From Primula veris (taxonomy: Eukaryota > Streptophyta > Magnoliopsida > Ericales > Primulaceae): a stretch of 64,000 nt of DNA. Under the pieces are notes generated by a model. It ran no database searches, was not told where the DNA came from, and worked only from the letters and a program-made list of their open reading frames with translations. Location of the stretch: assembly GCA_963682055.1 (NCBI GenBank), contig OY821740.1, positions 40,940,795 to 41,004,794 on the forward strand. Reading direction: 5' to 3'. Both the position numbers and the translations under genes were made by a program. Positions 19,868 through 33,000 of this stretch are shown piece after piece; the stretch's first letter is position 1; each line of letters opens with the position of its first letter.

Positions 19868-20439
19868 TGATAGAACATAAAAATTGGACCCGAATATTCT
19901 ATTCGGGTAATAATCAGCCCACTTTATAAATGGGTATCCAACGCTTAAATGGGTCATCTTATGCCTTTTATAGGAAAATGAGGTACTATTATTAAAAGCC
20001 CACGCCCACTCAACTGGGGACCCATGTCTGAAAAACCCCCTGGGATGAAGACATTTGTCAACATCCAAGAAAGCATAGTTGCCTATAAATAACCAACTAC
20101 CCCTCCTAGAAATGGACCAGAAAATCTATCCAAAAAATATAGAGAGAAGTTGAGAAAAGAGAGAAATTAGTCAAAGCATATCACGTCAAGAAATAAACCG
20201 AGCAGAGATAAAGCCGAGCATCGAATAAAAGGAGAGAAAGATCAAGAAGAGAGATCAAATAGTCAAATCGAGCACAATTGTAAAAAAGAGATACTAATCC
20301 GAGCAAGTGTAATATTCCGAATAAGAATAATAGTCCGAGCAATAATAAAGATCAGAAAGTGCCCATTATTTACAGTTGATTTACTATTATATTATTGTTG
20401 AAAAGCCTAACGCGACCGACCAAAGTTATGGCTTTATCA
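19868..20439 (+). repeat. 3' LTR of the Tat element
   Basis: 572 bp, six substitutions from the 5' LTR (near 2903, 2972, 2992, 3121, 3225 and 3256 in 5' LTR coordinates), no indels. It is followed directly by the AAAAC target duplication (20440-20444). Confidence 0.95.
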
Positions 20440-20444
20440 AAAAC
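20440..20444. repeat. Target-site duplication AAAAC (right)
   Basis: Matches 2763-2767. Sequence beyond it resumes copy 2 of the 510-bp tandem duplication. Confidence 0.9.
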
Positions 20445-20566
20445 AATTATTTTGGTCTCTAAAAGATAATATATAGAGACAAATTTTGATTGTATCTAAA
20501 TAATTTGACTCTAAATTCTAATTTTGTTTGGAAGCTTGCTGATGATTTCTAAGATTTTAATACATA

Positions 20567-21424
20567 CAGTAGATCCTCTCTAAATTAATACTCGTTAAAT
20601 TAATAAAAAATTTAAAATAATAATTTCTCCGGTCCCAACTTGGACCAATGTAAAAAAATCACCAATTTCGATAAATTAATAAGATAATAAATTTTATGAA
20701 AATATTTATATAAATATTGGTCCCGATAAAATTATAAATTAATAATTTTTTAAAACGACAAACATAATTACTAAGACGACTTAGTGAATCATGACTCTAG
20801 AGTGGTTTGATTTTTATTAAAATCTAAATCCACTTGAATTTCATCACTAATTTTTCTCATGGCATCTAAAAGATTTAATATAGTATTTTCGAACTACACT
20901 AAAAAAGAGTTATAGACGTGATACTGTAAAATTTTAATTTCGCATGACTAGCTGCAAATGTATATGCTGAATTTCAAGTAGATTAAATTTAGCATATACT
21001 TTTGTCAAGTGATGGACAACATCTTCAAGTATCATATTCTATTTCACCATATTTATTGTTACCAAATACGGTGTTCATAAATTATTCTAATGTCTGGCCT
21101 CTAAACATGTATAATTTTCGCTTGGGTAATCTAACAACCCATTTGACATCCGTTTTATTGCGATAACCGAGATCATCAATAATTTTTTCAAATTCGTAAA
21201 TATCTTTCCTCAATAGTGGTTTTTTCTATTAATTGAAACTTCATTAATCGAATGACTTTTTCTAGTATCAAAAACAATTTGATAGTGTCGTTTGGTGAAC
21301 ATTAATCGTCAAATCAATAAAACATCTTTAAAATAATAATTATTAATTTATCGATTAATTAATACCTCTCTAAATTAATAAATTTCTATGGTCCAGTCAT
21401 TATTAATTTATATAGATTTTACTG
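20567..21424. mobile_element. pogo/Emigrant-like DNA transposon, non-autonomous
   Basis: The left end CAGTAGATCCTCTCTAAATT and the right end, whose reverse complement starts CAGTAAAATCTATATAAATT, form inverted repeats of about 26 bp. Both are flanked by TA. CAGT termini with a TA duplication and a CTCTATAAATTAATA-like terminus are the Emigrant/Lemi1 (pogo) pattern. Subterminal repeats of TAAATTAATAA occur at both ends. The 858-bp interior has no ORF. A truncated left end of the same element lies at 2378-2453 in copy 1 of the tandem duplication. Confidence 0.65.
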
Positions 21425-21455
21425 TATAAATTAAATATTCTAGTGAATAATTGTA

Positions 21456-24066
21456 GAGGAAATGTCAAAAAACTACTACTTTTCAAACAATATTCCAAAA
21501 TACACTACCCAAACTTTTTATTCAATTTAGGTGCTAGTTTGATGACATTAGTAAAATTTAGATGTATTATCCAATAAATATATAAAATTCTCAAAATCTG
21601 TTTTGGTTAATATTTAACATTAACTTTCTCTCTCTAAACTACATCTCTCCCACCATGGAGCAACGTCGCCGTTAGAGCAACGTCGCCGTAAAAAAATCCC
21701 TCACCTCCTCTCACTGGCCACTGCCAGCTCTATCTACCTCTCTATATTGTTATGTCTTTCTCTCTCTATATATATATACACCTTCTCTGTCGTCGCGAGG
21801 ACCTACTCCGCCGTCGATCTCTTCTTCGCCTTCGCGAGATCTATTCTCATCTATCTCTTTTTCGTTCTCTCTCACCACACTGCAGCAAGGTCGCGAGCAG
21901 GAGTGGCCCAGGATCAAGTCTAGTAAGGCTTGGACATGTGACAAAAACTGGGATGGGGTAAAAAAAATCTAGGCTGAGGCAAAAAAAAAATTGTTTTTTT
22001 TTGTGATGGGCCTTGGACAAAAAAAATACTGGACTGGACCTTAGACCACCTACGTTACTGGGCCACCCCTGGTCGCAAGGTCTGTTTCTAGTCTGCACGT
22101 GGTGGAGTTGTGCGGTGGCGATGGTTGGAAGTGGTGGCGGCGGATCCCCCATCTCTAATGTCTATTTTGCCAGGGAATGAGATGGACCACTTCTGCAATT
22201 TTGATAAGTTTTGTTAAATTACAGTTGTGTCCCAGATAATTTAAAACTTGACTTTTGAATTCTACAATTATAATACAATAATACAATGCTTTTGACAAGC
22301 GATAAACACAAACCTCAAAATTTTGACTATAATACAATGTTGGATTTACTGTTTAGATCCCTAAAATTATTACCCCCTTCGTATAAATTTATATGTCATA
22401 TACGAAAGCACACGCAACTTTGACTGAATTTGAACATATAACTAAATTGACGAAACAGAAATCTTCAAATTTGTTTTACATAGTTTAAATGTTAAACTAT
22501 ATGAAAGAAATTTTTTTAGAATTATTTCAGAAATTTAGTTACATGTTCAAAACAGGACAAATTTACGCGTGGTTTTGTATAAGACATATAAATTGATACT
22601 GAGAGAGTATGTTACTGCAAGTGAGTCTATAGTTTTAAGATCAAGTAGATTTAAACATAATACATTTAAATAAATCCAGTTTCTAGATTCTATATGTGTG
22701 CATACTTTTTTGTGACTGTGTATGCATTTTTATAGAGTGTGTACGCACTTTTTAGGATTGCGTATTTATTTTTTGTGATTATATATACACTTTTTTAAAA
22801 TTGTTTATGCACTTTTTGTGATCGTGTGTGCACATTTTTCGATTGTATATTCACTTTTCACTATTGTGCATATACTTTTTCTAAATGCACATTTTTTGGA
22901 TATATATGCAATTTTCTTGACGTGTATATACTTTTCTTGAGGTGTAAGCATTGTTATTAATTGTGTATGCTCTTTTTACGACTGTGTATGCACTTTTCGT
23001 GATTGTATATGCACTTTTTGCGATTGTGTATGCAATTGTCTCTACCGTGTATGCACTTTCTCGATTGTGTATGCACTTTTCTGGATATGTATGAACTTTT
23101 TCAGATTATATATGCACTTTTTTCGACTATGTGTAAATTGTTTTCACGATTATGTATGCACATTTTTTGAATTGTGTATGCATCTTTTTCACGATTGTCT
23201 ATGTATACTTTTTGTATTTTATATCAATATTTTTCACGATTTTGTATGCGTCTTTTTTTAATTATGTATGCACCTTTTTTGGATTTTTTATGCACATTTT
23301 TTTGTTTATGTATGTAGCTTTTCACGATTACGTATGCAATTTTTTGGATTGTGTATACACTTTTATTGATTTTTTAGATTTTTTAGATTTTTTTTTAATT
23401 TTTTGAGTGAAGGTTGGAGATTGTGTATGCACATTTTTTTAATTATGTATATAATTTTTCGCAATTGTTTAAGTACCTTTTCTTGATTTTCTATGCATTT
23501 TTATCGATTTCTTTATTTTGTCTTTTTTTTAATGATATTTTTGAAGTTTTTAATTTTTTAATTTTTTAGTGGAGGGTGGACATTGTGTATACACATTTTT
23601 GGGATTATGTATGCACATTTTCACGATTATGTAATGCACCTTTTTTGATTGTGTATACACTTTTTTCTCAATTTATTTATTTTGACTTGTTTTAAAGAAA
23701 AAATTGGTTTTTTTGGTTTTTTTTAACAAGTTCTTTTATAAAAAAAAAAAATTATTTTTTGAGTGGAGGTTGACGACGATGGCGGCGGCCCATCGTAGCT
23801 CCGACGATCTCTCCAGGACTCCGAAGAACCACCACCGTCGCCATCAACCTATGGGCAAGTGATGGGTTGAACTATAAGTTCAAACTCTAGTTGTGGAGAG
23901 AGAGGGTTGGAGTGAAGTATTCTAGTTTTTAGATGAGATGATAGAAAAAAGGCAAAAATAGAAATTATAGCCAAAATGGAAAATGTTATTTAAACGGAGC
24001 AAAATGTTTGGTGTAGTACATTTTAGAAATATTTGACCTTGTTTAATATTTTTTTGACATTGCCCC
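21456..24066. mobile_element. Pack-MULE-like element, 2.6 kb
   Basis: Ends GAGGAAATGTC and, reverse-complemented, GGGGCAATGTC start terminal inverted repeats that can be followed for about 60 bp. Flanks are ATAATTGTA (21447-21455) and ATAATTATA (24067-24075), a 9-bp target duplication with one mismatch, the Mutator hallmark. There is no transposase. The interior holds GC-rich segments unlike the surroundings (21640-22150, rich in GTCGCCG, and 23765-23860) that look like captured gene pieces, plus a long degenerate minisatellite. Confidence 0.72.
22690..23680. repeat. Degenerate minisatellite in the MULE interior
   Basis: About 40 diverged copies of a unit near TTGTGTATGCACTTTTT (roughly 20-24 bp). 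The short Phe/Cys-rich ORFs across it (23067-23261 and 23152-23406) arise from the repeat and are not genes. Confidence 0.75.
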
Positions 24067-24289
24067 ATAATTATATTACGTTTTTTTTTCTTTTTATAAG
24101 TTAATTTTAAAATGAAACAAATGCATAGTAAAGTATAAACAAAAAACTGAAAAGAAATGGAGTTTTTGTTTTGTCTCATCGAGGTGTTGGAAGAAGCCAT
24201 ATCCCGTTTTGATAAAACAAATATTATAATTATTAAAAAAATTATTATAATAATATTTAAGTTTATGATAAAATCAACTAGGATTTTAT

Positions 24290-24472
24290 CACTATAAAAA
24301 AAATACTTAAATATCGACGGAATTAGTGACGGTATTTTTTGTTACGAGCTTATTAGCGACGGTTTTTGTGACTGTTTAGTCAATTTGCGACAGATTTGTG
24401 ACAGATTTTTATATTAGTGACAGACTTGTGACAGATTTTGACTCTCACTAAATTAAACATTAATTTGTAGTG
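24290..24472. mobile_element. CACTA-type MITE, copy 1 (183 bp)
   Basis: Begins CACTATAAAAAAAATAC and ends TTTGTAGTG, flanked by the 3-bp duplication TAT on both sides. The interior has repeated GTGACAGA/GCGACGG motifs like CACTA subterminal repeats. Related copies lie at 47735-47927 and 43592-43764. Confidence 0.75.
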
Positions 24473-24475
24473 TAT

Positions 24476-25349
24476 ATTTTCTTGGGTTTTTTTACTATGG
24501 TTAGAAAAGTTGGTTTTTAGTTTATTAAATGAAATTTGTCTTTTAAATAATTAAAAAGAAAAAAAGAAAATTAACAATAAAAAAAGACTCATCTTACCCT
24601 TCCGTTTCATTTGATTAAATAATCTAATCTAATGGTGATGGATAAATACCGGACAAAATGGGCACCCCGCATCCGAAACCATGGTAAAAAAAAACACCAG
24701 TACGCTTTGAAATTTAGCAAAAAACGGACTCTCAAATATCTAATATAGAAGGAGGAAAACACGATATTAGTGTGATAATTACCGTTCAAAATTGGATGAG
24801 ATAACAAATTAGACAACCAAATGCTCAATTTTTAGTTCTACATAATTAAAATAAGGACAATGGTTTTTTTCATTTCTATTCCATTAATCCTGATTTTCTC
24901 CTGATCACATCATAAAATTATTTCAAATATATCAATATCTAGTCTTTGTTTTCTTTTTCAGTCTCCCCATTTTCAACTCTCCTTTTCCCCGAGAGTACGT
25001 AAAATCATAAGACAGGTATAGATATAGATTTATTAAAATATATTTAAAACTTCATTTTCTCTATAAAAAAAAATGTCTTATTTTATATGAATTACATTTT
25101 CACTATCATCATAATTTTACCTAATAACATGACGGTTAATATTCTTAATGTCATTGATAATCATAAACCGTAGATTTTCATTAAAGAAGCTATTGAATAT
25201 TCCTTTGAGTACACCGGCATTTCTATATTTTATCAAACCTCCTGCCAGGAAGATCATAATAAAAGTGGTAAAAGTTTGAATAATATTTTGTGCAAGCCAT
25301 TTAGGATGCTGCTGCCTTTTTGCTACAAGGCTTCAAGAGTAACATATTC
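24476..25349. other. AT-rich sequence between MITE and LINE relic
   Basis: No gene is visible. Parts of 25150-25349 may be more of the decayed LINE (traces such as RMLLPFCYKAS), but no continuous frame survives. Confidence 0.45.
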
Positions 25350-25945
25350 AACGTGATAAATTTTATCCCCGTATACAAGTTTTCTTCCGATGAGTTCGGT
25401 TACCGTCAAATTTTTTGGTCCCAGGGTCACAGGTGGTTGCCTTGACTGCTTTGGCTCAGGCCGTCCAAGATGATAAATGCTATATCTATGCATTTACTCT
25501 CTTTCCTTCAACCTCCTAAATTAGCTATTAATGAAATTGAGAAAGTTTTTGCTAAATTTTTCTGGAATAGTTTTGAGAGTAATAACAAACACCATCGGCT
25601 GAATTGGAGTAAAATAGTTTGCCCTGTATCCGAGGGTGGACTAGGGGTTAAGAGGCTTGAGGACACAATGCAAGCTCTTCATAGCAAGATGAGGTGGAGA
25701 CTTCTAGATATAGATTTCTCTTCGTCTACTTTTATGTTTCAAAAGTAATTTAGAAATAACTATGATTGGGGTAATCCTATTGTTAATGATGCACATTTTA
25801 ATATTTTGAAAAAATTCAGTGTTAACTTTGGTACTTTGGTGAATAATAGTAGGTGGAATATTGACGAAAGACCCATTAATTTTTAGTATGAGAATTGGTT
25901 AGGAAATGATTCATTTTCTGATTCTTTTACTGTTATTTTTCCATA
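25350..25945 (+). pseudogene. LINE (non-LTR retrotransposon) RT C-terminal relic
   Basis: A 92-codon open segment (25470-25748) reads NEIEKVFAKFFWNS, then LNWSKIVCP and GGLGVKRLED, and ends MRWRLLD. This is the W...iCxPxxxGGLGxxxL pattern that follows the RT domain in plant L1-type LINEs. After a TAA, the same protein continues brokenly (SRWNIDERPINF, YENWLGND). It is truncated on both sides. Its right end abuts the duplicated P450 block at about 25938, so it marks the duplication breakpoint. Confidence 0.75.
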
Positions 25946-26363
25946 AAGCATACTTTTAATATGCAAAACAAACAAGATTTACCTTTTTAAAGCAAAAGCA
26001 AATAAAAGCATGCTTTTGGTGAGACACCAAACAACCCCATTGTATTGTAGACTTTATACAGTTACTAGATTAATGGAGTATTTCTCATTAATTAACACTC
26101 AAATGTTTTTAATGTTGAGAAACGTGACACTTTATTTGGCATATCAATGTCGTTGTAGCGTCATAAACAGTTAGCTGTATAACCTGAACATAGAATATTT
26201 TATCAAGACACAACATAAAGCATTGATCAAACCATAGTCGGTAAGCATGATTAATACAAATTCATCTTATTATAATTACAAGAATTATTTATTAATTTCA
26301 GTCCAGTGTGGGATTTGAAGGATCTGGTTTATCAATACCAAGCAAGAACTTTTTTACTACCAG
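25938..26363. repeat. 3' flank of P450-A, duplicated at 48347-48781
   Basis: Nearly identical to the P450-B 3' flank, with only a few substitutions and a five-base indel near 26207. The first 100 bp are the right end of a TIR element (GGTGAGACACCAAACAACCCC) whose full copy is at 47424-48451. Confidence 0.8.
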
Positions 26364-27070
26364 TTAAGTCCATCTCCCGCTTACCTTAACATTTAACCCA
26401 TGTTTCATATAGAGAATAATGGAAACATTAGTTTCCACCTTAAATCCTTTCACAATTTCAATGTCATAATTGTGAAGGATACTTGCAGCAACCACTTTAA
26501 TTTGAGTAAATGCGACTTCTTTTCCCAAACAGGTCCTCGGCCCAGCATTGAACGCCATAAACTTGAATGATGGCTCGTGTTTGACCTTCCCCGCCTCGGA
26601 TATCCATCTATCAGGCTTGAATTCTAAGCAGTCTTTTCCCCATATGAATTCCATTCTTCCCATAGCATAAAGAGAAAATAAAATTTTCATATTGGGCTGA
26701 ACAGTGTGGCCGCTAGGAAGAACATCGGGCTTCACTGGCTCCTTGTGTTGAAATGGGACTGAAGGAAACAATCGCAACACTTCACAAATCGTACTGTGGA
26801 GATAAACTAGATTTTTAACCTCTTCTACTTTAAAAATATGGCAAGATTGAGACTTGCTTGTTGGTATTGATGTGGCAAGTTCTTCTCTAATCTTGGATTT
26901 GATTTCTGGATGAGTTGAAACGAGCCAGAGAAACCAGGTGAGACAGGAACTAGTTGTGTCTCGCCCAGCCAACAGGAAGTTTATTACCGTGTCTCTCAAG
27001 AACTTGTCGTCACGGTTTAGTTCAAATACATCATTTTCACTCAGATATGAAGTCAATAGGTCGAGACAGT
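26364..27070 (-). CDS. P450-A exon 2
   Basis: 707 bases, with all catalytic and heme-binding motifs. It differs from exon 2 of P450-B at only three bases that I can see (two amino-acid changes, Asn/Lys and Thr/Ala). Confidence 0.9.
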
Positions 27071-30000
27071 CTGTCCGAGTAAAAAATTAAATACATAAGG
27101 CGGAAGCCCAAAAAAAACACGTATATCAATACTGAACATGAAAAAATAAAATTGGGCTTTGCTTCCATTTACACGCTCATAGTCTAATGTTACAACTTAC
27201 AATATGCAAATAAACAGTCTAAACCCGGCTACATTTCCAAAAGTGCAACTTATGTAGTAACGCATGGACTGCCCCTGGACTATTCCAAAACAGCCCGTTA
27301 GGGGCTGAGCGAATCGGCAAGGGGCGCTATTTTTTCCTTAAATAGTAAAATACGATGTCCTTATTTTATTTTATTTTTATTTACGAACCTGTCCCTTTTC
27401 ATTATATACTTTCACCTCTAATGTTATTTTCTGTTGGATAAAATTATACGATGGCCCGTGAGAGCTTTGGTTCCGTTAAGACGTAAGAAGGAATTGGACC
27501 TGCCGTCACTGAGAGCAACTCTGACTATGTTTGGTAACATATTTTTTGGTCAAAAATTATATTTTAAAAATCTATTTTAATAATCCACTGAAAATTTAGA
27601 TTTTAAAAATCAGGATTTTTTAAGCTTTTTCGGCCTAAAAATCCGATTTTTAAAATTTAAATAATCTAACTGTCCAAATATCCACATATTGTTAAAATCA
27701 AAAATTTGAAAATCAACTAAAAAAAATATGTTGTCAAACAGACCTCTATCTCCCCCGGATACATCCTACTTTCTTCTATACTTCCCCAATACATTGATTT
27801 TTTTAATACAGTTACAAACGAAACAATAAAACCATGTTTACAAGGAACTTATTAATTATCTGTTAATTAAGTTGTAATACAAAAATCTAAATTTCCATGT
27901 AAAAAATAAAAACAACTTCTTTAAACTTCATAAAACTGGTAAAAAATAAAAACAACTTCTTTAAACTTCATAAAACTTCTTGTACTCCTATTTAGTAAAA
28001 AATAAAGGAATAATAAGTTTATCAAACTACTGGGTGTTAACTATTTGCATACCAAAGTACCAACTTTGACAATTTCCATATCAAAGTATGATAAATTATT
28101 GAATTGGCATACCTCCGTTACAAATATGACGGATGGAAAATGATGATTTGACAAAAATACCATAACTTCTTTTTTAATTTACTCTTAACACATCATCACT
28201 CATTTTTCAACTATGTAATAATAACATAGTTGTAAGGGTCATTTAGAAAATTACTTGAAGTCTTTAATTAACTTATTAAAACTACAACATGGGCTTTGCT
28301 TAACTCAAATTTACAAATACTTGGTCCTTCATAATTTAACACGTAAAACTATGGGTTTTCAATTTCAAACCCACCATCACAAATTGGGTGCCTGGGCGGC
28401 CATCCAATCCCAACCCTGCTACCATTCAATCAAAACACATTCGAGCGTCCACCCGCAGGCGAACTTGTGCCTCCATCCATTCCTTCAATCTCATCTTAAC
28501 CTTACCTAATCTATATGTTTAGATGTATATAATACTATATATATATATATGCATGTATGTATGGATGACAATTTTACAGATTTCAACTCGACCCGCAGGT
28601 CGGATAGAAGTGCAATTCGATTCGGGTTGAGTTTAAATGGGTAAAAGTGTAACTTAAAAAAATGAAAGTTAACACTCTCTCACTTCTATCTCTATGATAT
28701 ATATTAAATTATCTCTCTTATAATAATAGAGAAAATACATTTAAATGGGTAAAAGTGCAACTTAACACAATATCTCTTATATAAATTAATCTCTCTCTTT
28801 TATAATTTAAATAGCTAAACGTGCAATTTAATACTCTCTCATTTCTCTCTCATATACATTAAATTATCTATTTTATATTATATTTATAAATCAAATGATT
28901 TTTCACTCTGGTTAACAATTTTTTTTTTGAAATCTTTGACATTTATTTTTTAAAAGAAAAAAAAAATATTTTTAAAAAACAGATCGGGTCAAATGGATAA
29001 AAGTGTGGATTTGTTCTCGGGTCGGGTTGATACCCATGAAATTGCCATCCCTACATGTATATATAGATATGTCTATAATTTTTATGTGTATATATGAATA
29101 CGTACGTGTATATATATATACTAGTAATCGTAGCTCACGCATTGCGTGTGTGACACGTACTTGCATAAATATGATCCGGCACAAATAAATTTAATATTTT
29201 CAAAAAGTTTACAAAAATAATTGGTTGAATATCGTAAAAATATAATGTTTTATTGTTATAGTAATATAAAAATACATGTATGATGATTTGTTTGATAGAT
29301 GATTTGATATGTGAAAAAAAAGAATATTTATTTATTTATTTAAATTGCATTAAATTATTTTAGTAATTAGTAATTTAGAATAGAGGCATTTTGTAACACA
29401 CTCAAAATTCTATAATTCATATTAGAATCTTCATAAAATTGTTATATATAAAATTTGAGTAATTTGGACTTATATGAGAATATTTGTGGCTATTTTAGTA
29501 ACATGATATCAGAACATTCCAGAACAGCATATGTGTCACATTGTAGGACAATTTAGACCGACTTAACCTACGAATTAGGAATTGTACAAAACATGAAACT
29601 TGTAGATATTTCTCTTTTCGGTTCAGACATATATCACATGCTCCATTTGGACACATATCGAATTCTCTATGAATCTTTTAGTGAACAGGTGTCCTGAAAT
29701 TTCCAGAACAGCATATGTGTCACCTTGTAGGACAATTTAGACCGACTTAACCTACGAATTAGGAATTGTACAAAACATGAAACTTGTATATATTTCTCTT
29801 GTCGGTTCAGACATATATCACATTCTCTATTTGGACACATATCGAATTCTCTATGAATCTTTTAGTGAACAGGTATCCTGAAATTTCTAGAACAGCATAT
29901 GTGTCACCTTGTAGGACAATTTAGACCGACTTAACCTACGAATTAGGAATTGTACAAAACATGAAACTTGTAGATATTTATCTTTTCGGTTCAGACATAT

Positions 30001-33000
30001 ATCACATGCTCCATTTTGACATATAACGAATTCTCTATGAATCTTTTAGTGAACAGGTGTCCGGAAATTTCCAGAACAGCATGTGTCACCTTGTAGGACA
30101 ATTTAGACCGACTTCTCCTACGAATTAGGAATTGTACAAAACATGAAACTTGTAGATCTTTCTCTTGTCGGTTCAGACATATGTCACATGATCCATTTGG
30201 ACACATATCGAATTCTCTATGAAGCTTTTAGTGGACAGATGTCCTGAAAACAAACTTCAGCACATTTAATGCACAAGACACATAGTCACTTTTCCAACAC
30301 TATATATACCCCTACACCCCCTCACACTTCATCATACTTCAAAAAACCTATAACCTTATATAGAGATTATAATATTATATTAAGATTTCAAAGTTTCTTT
30401 ATGCTAAAGTATTATAATCATAAGATATAAACACTATATATAGAAAGAGAAAGAGAAAGAGAAAGAATACTATATTTAGTGGGTAATAAAAGCGTAAGTC
30501 GGGGTGTGACGAAGGACATAGCCAAGCTCAGTTAGCGGTTAGAGGTGGGTTCGAAACCTTAAAGTTATTATAATATTGCCTTAATATCCTTTTGCGTTAC
30601 ATTATCGAACTTGAGGTATGTTTTATTATTAAACAAATGCATATAACGATTCATATCTGAAATTTAGTGGAATTTGTTTTGCTTATTTGATATATCATGG
30701 CATGACATTTGCATTGATCCTCCCGGTTTGGGAGAGGTTTTGTCCACCCGGGATGGGGTGCGACTTGTCTACCTAGAGTGGGGTATGACTTTTCTGCGAC
30801 TATGTCCACCTGGAGTGGGGTGTGACGTGTCTACCTAGAGTGGGGTATGACCTTTTTCGCGATGTTTGGTCTGCCTAGAGTGGGGCATGACTTGGTACCA
30901 TGTGTAATGGGATAGACCTTACACAACCAACTTGGGATCAAGGACATGACAGTTATGCATTATTGGTAAAATAATTATGAGCATGCATCATATTGATTAT
31001 ATATTTTTCTCGCTATTTGTCTAACCATCTTTTTTGCAGGAAGCTGTATACAGTTACAATTTGTACTCACATATTATACTTTATTATAGTTTCTTTAAGT
31101 TAGTAGTCCTACTGAGTATTTTCAAGGAAATACTCATCCCGTTGCTTATATAATTTCGTTTCAGATATCGGTAGTTACGAAGCAAATCTAGCAGGGGTCA
31201 AGGAGCGCGGACATTAAGTTTTTTTTGACTTGTTTATGAAAGAAACACTTGTAAAATAATTTCCAAATAAAGTTTTCACTTTCTGGTTTGAAATAAAGTT
31301 ATGTATTTCACTGTGTTATTTACGAAAAGAATGAAGTATGTTTATTCGTATCCAACTTTTATTACAACTCTATTTTTTATTAATTTAGATTAAAGTTTTG
31401 TTATCATTAATTAGAGAAAAAAAAAAAAAAAAAAAAACGTTCATCACAATTGGGCATGACATTTGCATTGATCCTCCCGGTTTGGGAGAGGTTTTGTCTA
31501 CCCGGGATGGGGTGCGACTTGTCTACCTAGAGTGGGGTATGACTTTTCTGCGACTATGTCCACCTGGAGTGGGGTGTGACGTGTCTACCTAGAGTGGGGT
31601 ATGACCTTTTTCGCGATGTTTGGTCTGCCTAGAGTGGGGCATGACTTGGTACCACGTGTAATGGGATAGACCTTACACAACCAACTTGGGCTCAAGGACA
31701 TGACACTTATGCATTATTGGTAAAATAATTATGAGCATGCATCATATTGATTATATATTTTTCTCGCTATTTGTCTAACCATCTTTTTTGCAGGAAGCTG
31801 TATGCAGTTACGGTTTATACTCACATATTATACTCTCTGTAACGATCCGGCCCAAACGGACCGAACCGCCACGCCCGTATCAACAATATTGTGTGCTTTG
31901 GCACAACTTTCCAGAGGGGTCACCCATCCTGGTACTACTCCAAGCTAAGCACGCTTAACTGTGGAGTTCCATCCTCGCTGTTGTGCCGCACGGCTTTAAA
32001 AGGCCTTGTTGATAGGAAATGGATCTTTAAAGCTCATATACCACACGAGTACTCTCGTATCTGGGCGATGTGGGACTGACGCACAACACCGCACCACAGA
32101 ATTTCCTTCCTGGAAATCTGGGTCGTCACAATTACCCTCCCTTTAGGCACGACGTCCTCGTCGGGCACGCCGTCCTTCAGAGGTCCACACACACGTGCTA
32201 GTCCCCACATTTCCGGCCAGATAGAGGCTCTGATACCATCTGTAACGATCCGGCCCAAACGGACCGAACCGCCACGCCCGTATCAACAATATTGTCCGCT
32301 TTGGCACAACTTCCCAAAGGGGTCACCCATCCTGGTACTACTCCAAGCTAAGCACGCTTAACTGTGGAGTTCCATCCTCGCTGTTGTGCCGCACGGCTTT
32401 AAAAGGCCTTGTTGATAGGAAATGGATCTTTAAATCTCATATACCACACGAGTACTCTCGTATCTGGGCGATGTGGGACTGACGCACAACACCGCACCAC
32501 AGAATTTCCTTCCTGAAAATCTGGGTCGTCACACATTTTTGAAAAAAAAAATGGGTAAAATTGGGCAGCATCAAGATTTCTTGAGTTCTCTTATATTAAT
32601 AGTATCAGGGGCGAAGCCAGGATGTGTAAATAGGGGGTGCCAAAATATATGTACAAGTAACATATTTTTATGGGAGGTGCCAAATCTACACCTAAAAAGA
32701 AATTGTACTAAAAAAAAATTGCGTCACTTGGGATTTCTAAAATTATGGGGGGTGCCGTGGCACCCGATCGTCCCCACTTAGCTTCCCCCTCATAGTATGA
32801 TATATATATATATATAGAGGTATGTGTTTATAAATAATATCTAAATGACATAATTAGCCCTAAATTTGGCACATACGAAGCACATACATAACGGACTTCC
32901 CGCTTGAAGTGTGCCAATTGGATGATTTATTACAATTTGGTATGAAAATTGTTAAAGTTGATATTTTGGTATGCAAATGGTTAACACCCAATAGTTTGAT

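Larger units (their letters stand above)
2768..20439 (+). mobile_element. Tat-lineage Ty3/gypsy LTR retrotransposon, 17.7 kb
   Basis: The element has two 572-bp LTRs (TGATAG...TTATCA), a 5-bp target duplication AAAAC and a PBS directly after the 5' LTR. It carries gag-protease-RT-RNase H-integrase in one frame and a purine tract before the 3' LTR. Two features place it in the Tat clade (relatives of Ogre, Retand and Grande). A second archaeal-type RNase H lies between the usual RNase H and integrase. A long region after integrase carries tandem repeats and antisense ORFs. The LTRs differ at 6 of 572 positions (about 1%, five transitions and one transversion), so insertion was recent. In-frame stops in pol mean this copy is probably not autonomous. 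Confidence 0.93.

Noticed and set aside
23067..23406. Two short Phe/Cys-rich ORFs
   Set aside because: Translated minisatellite; register depends on the repeat.
31916..32373. 5S rRNA genes
   Set aside because: Only a partial 5S sequence within Cassandra LTRs; the 5' part of 5S rRNA is not recognisable.
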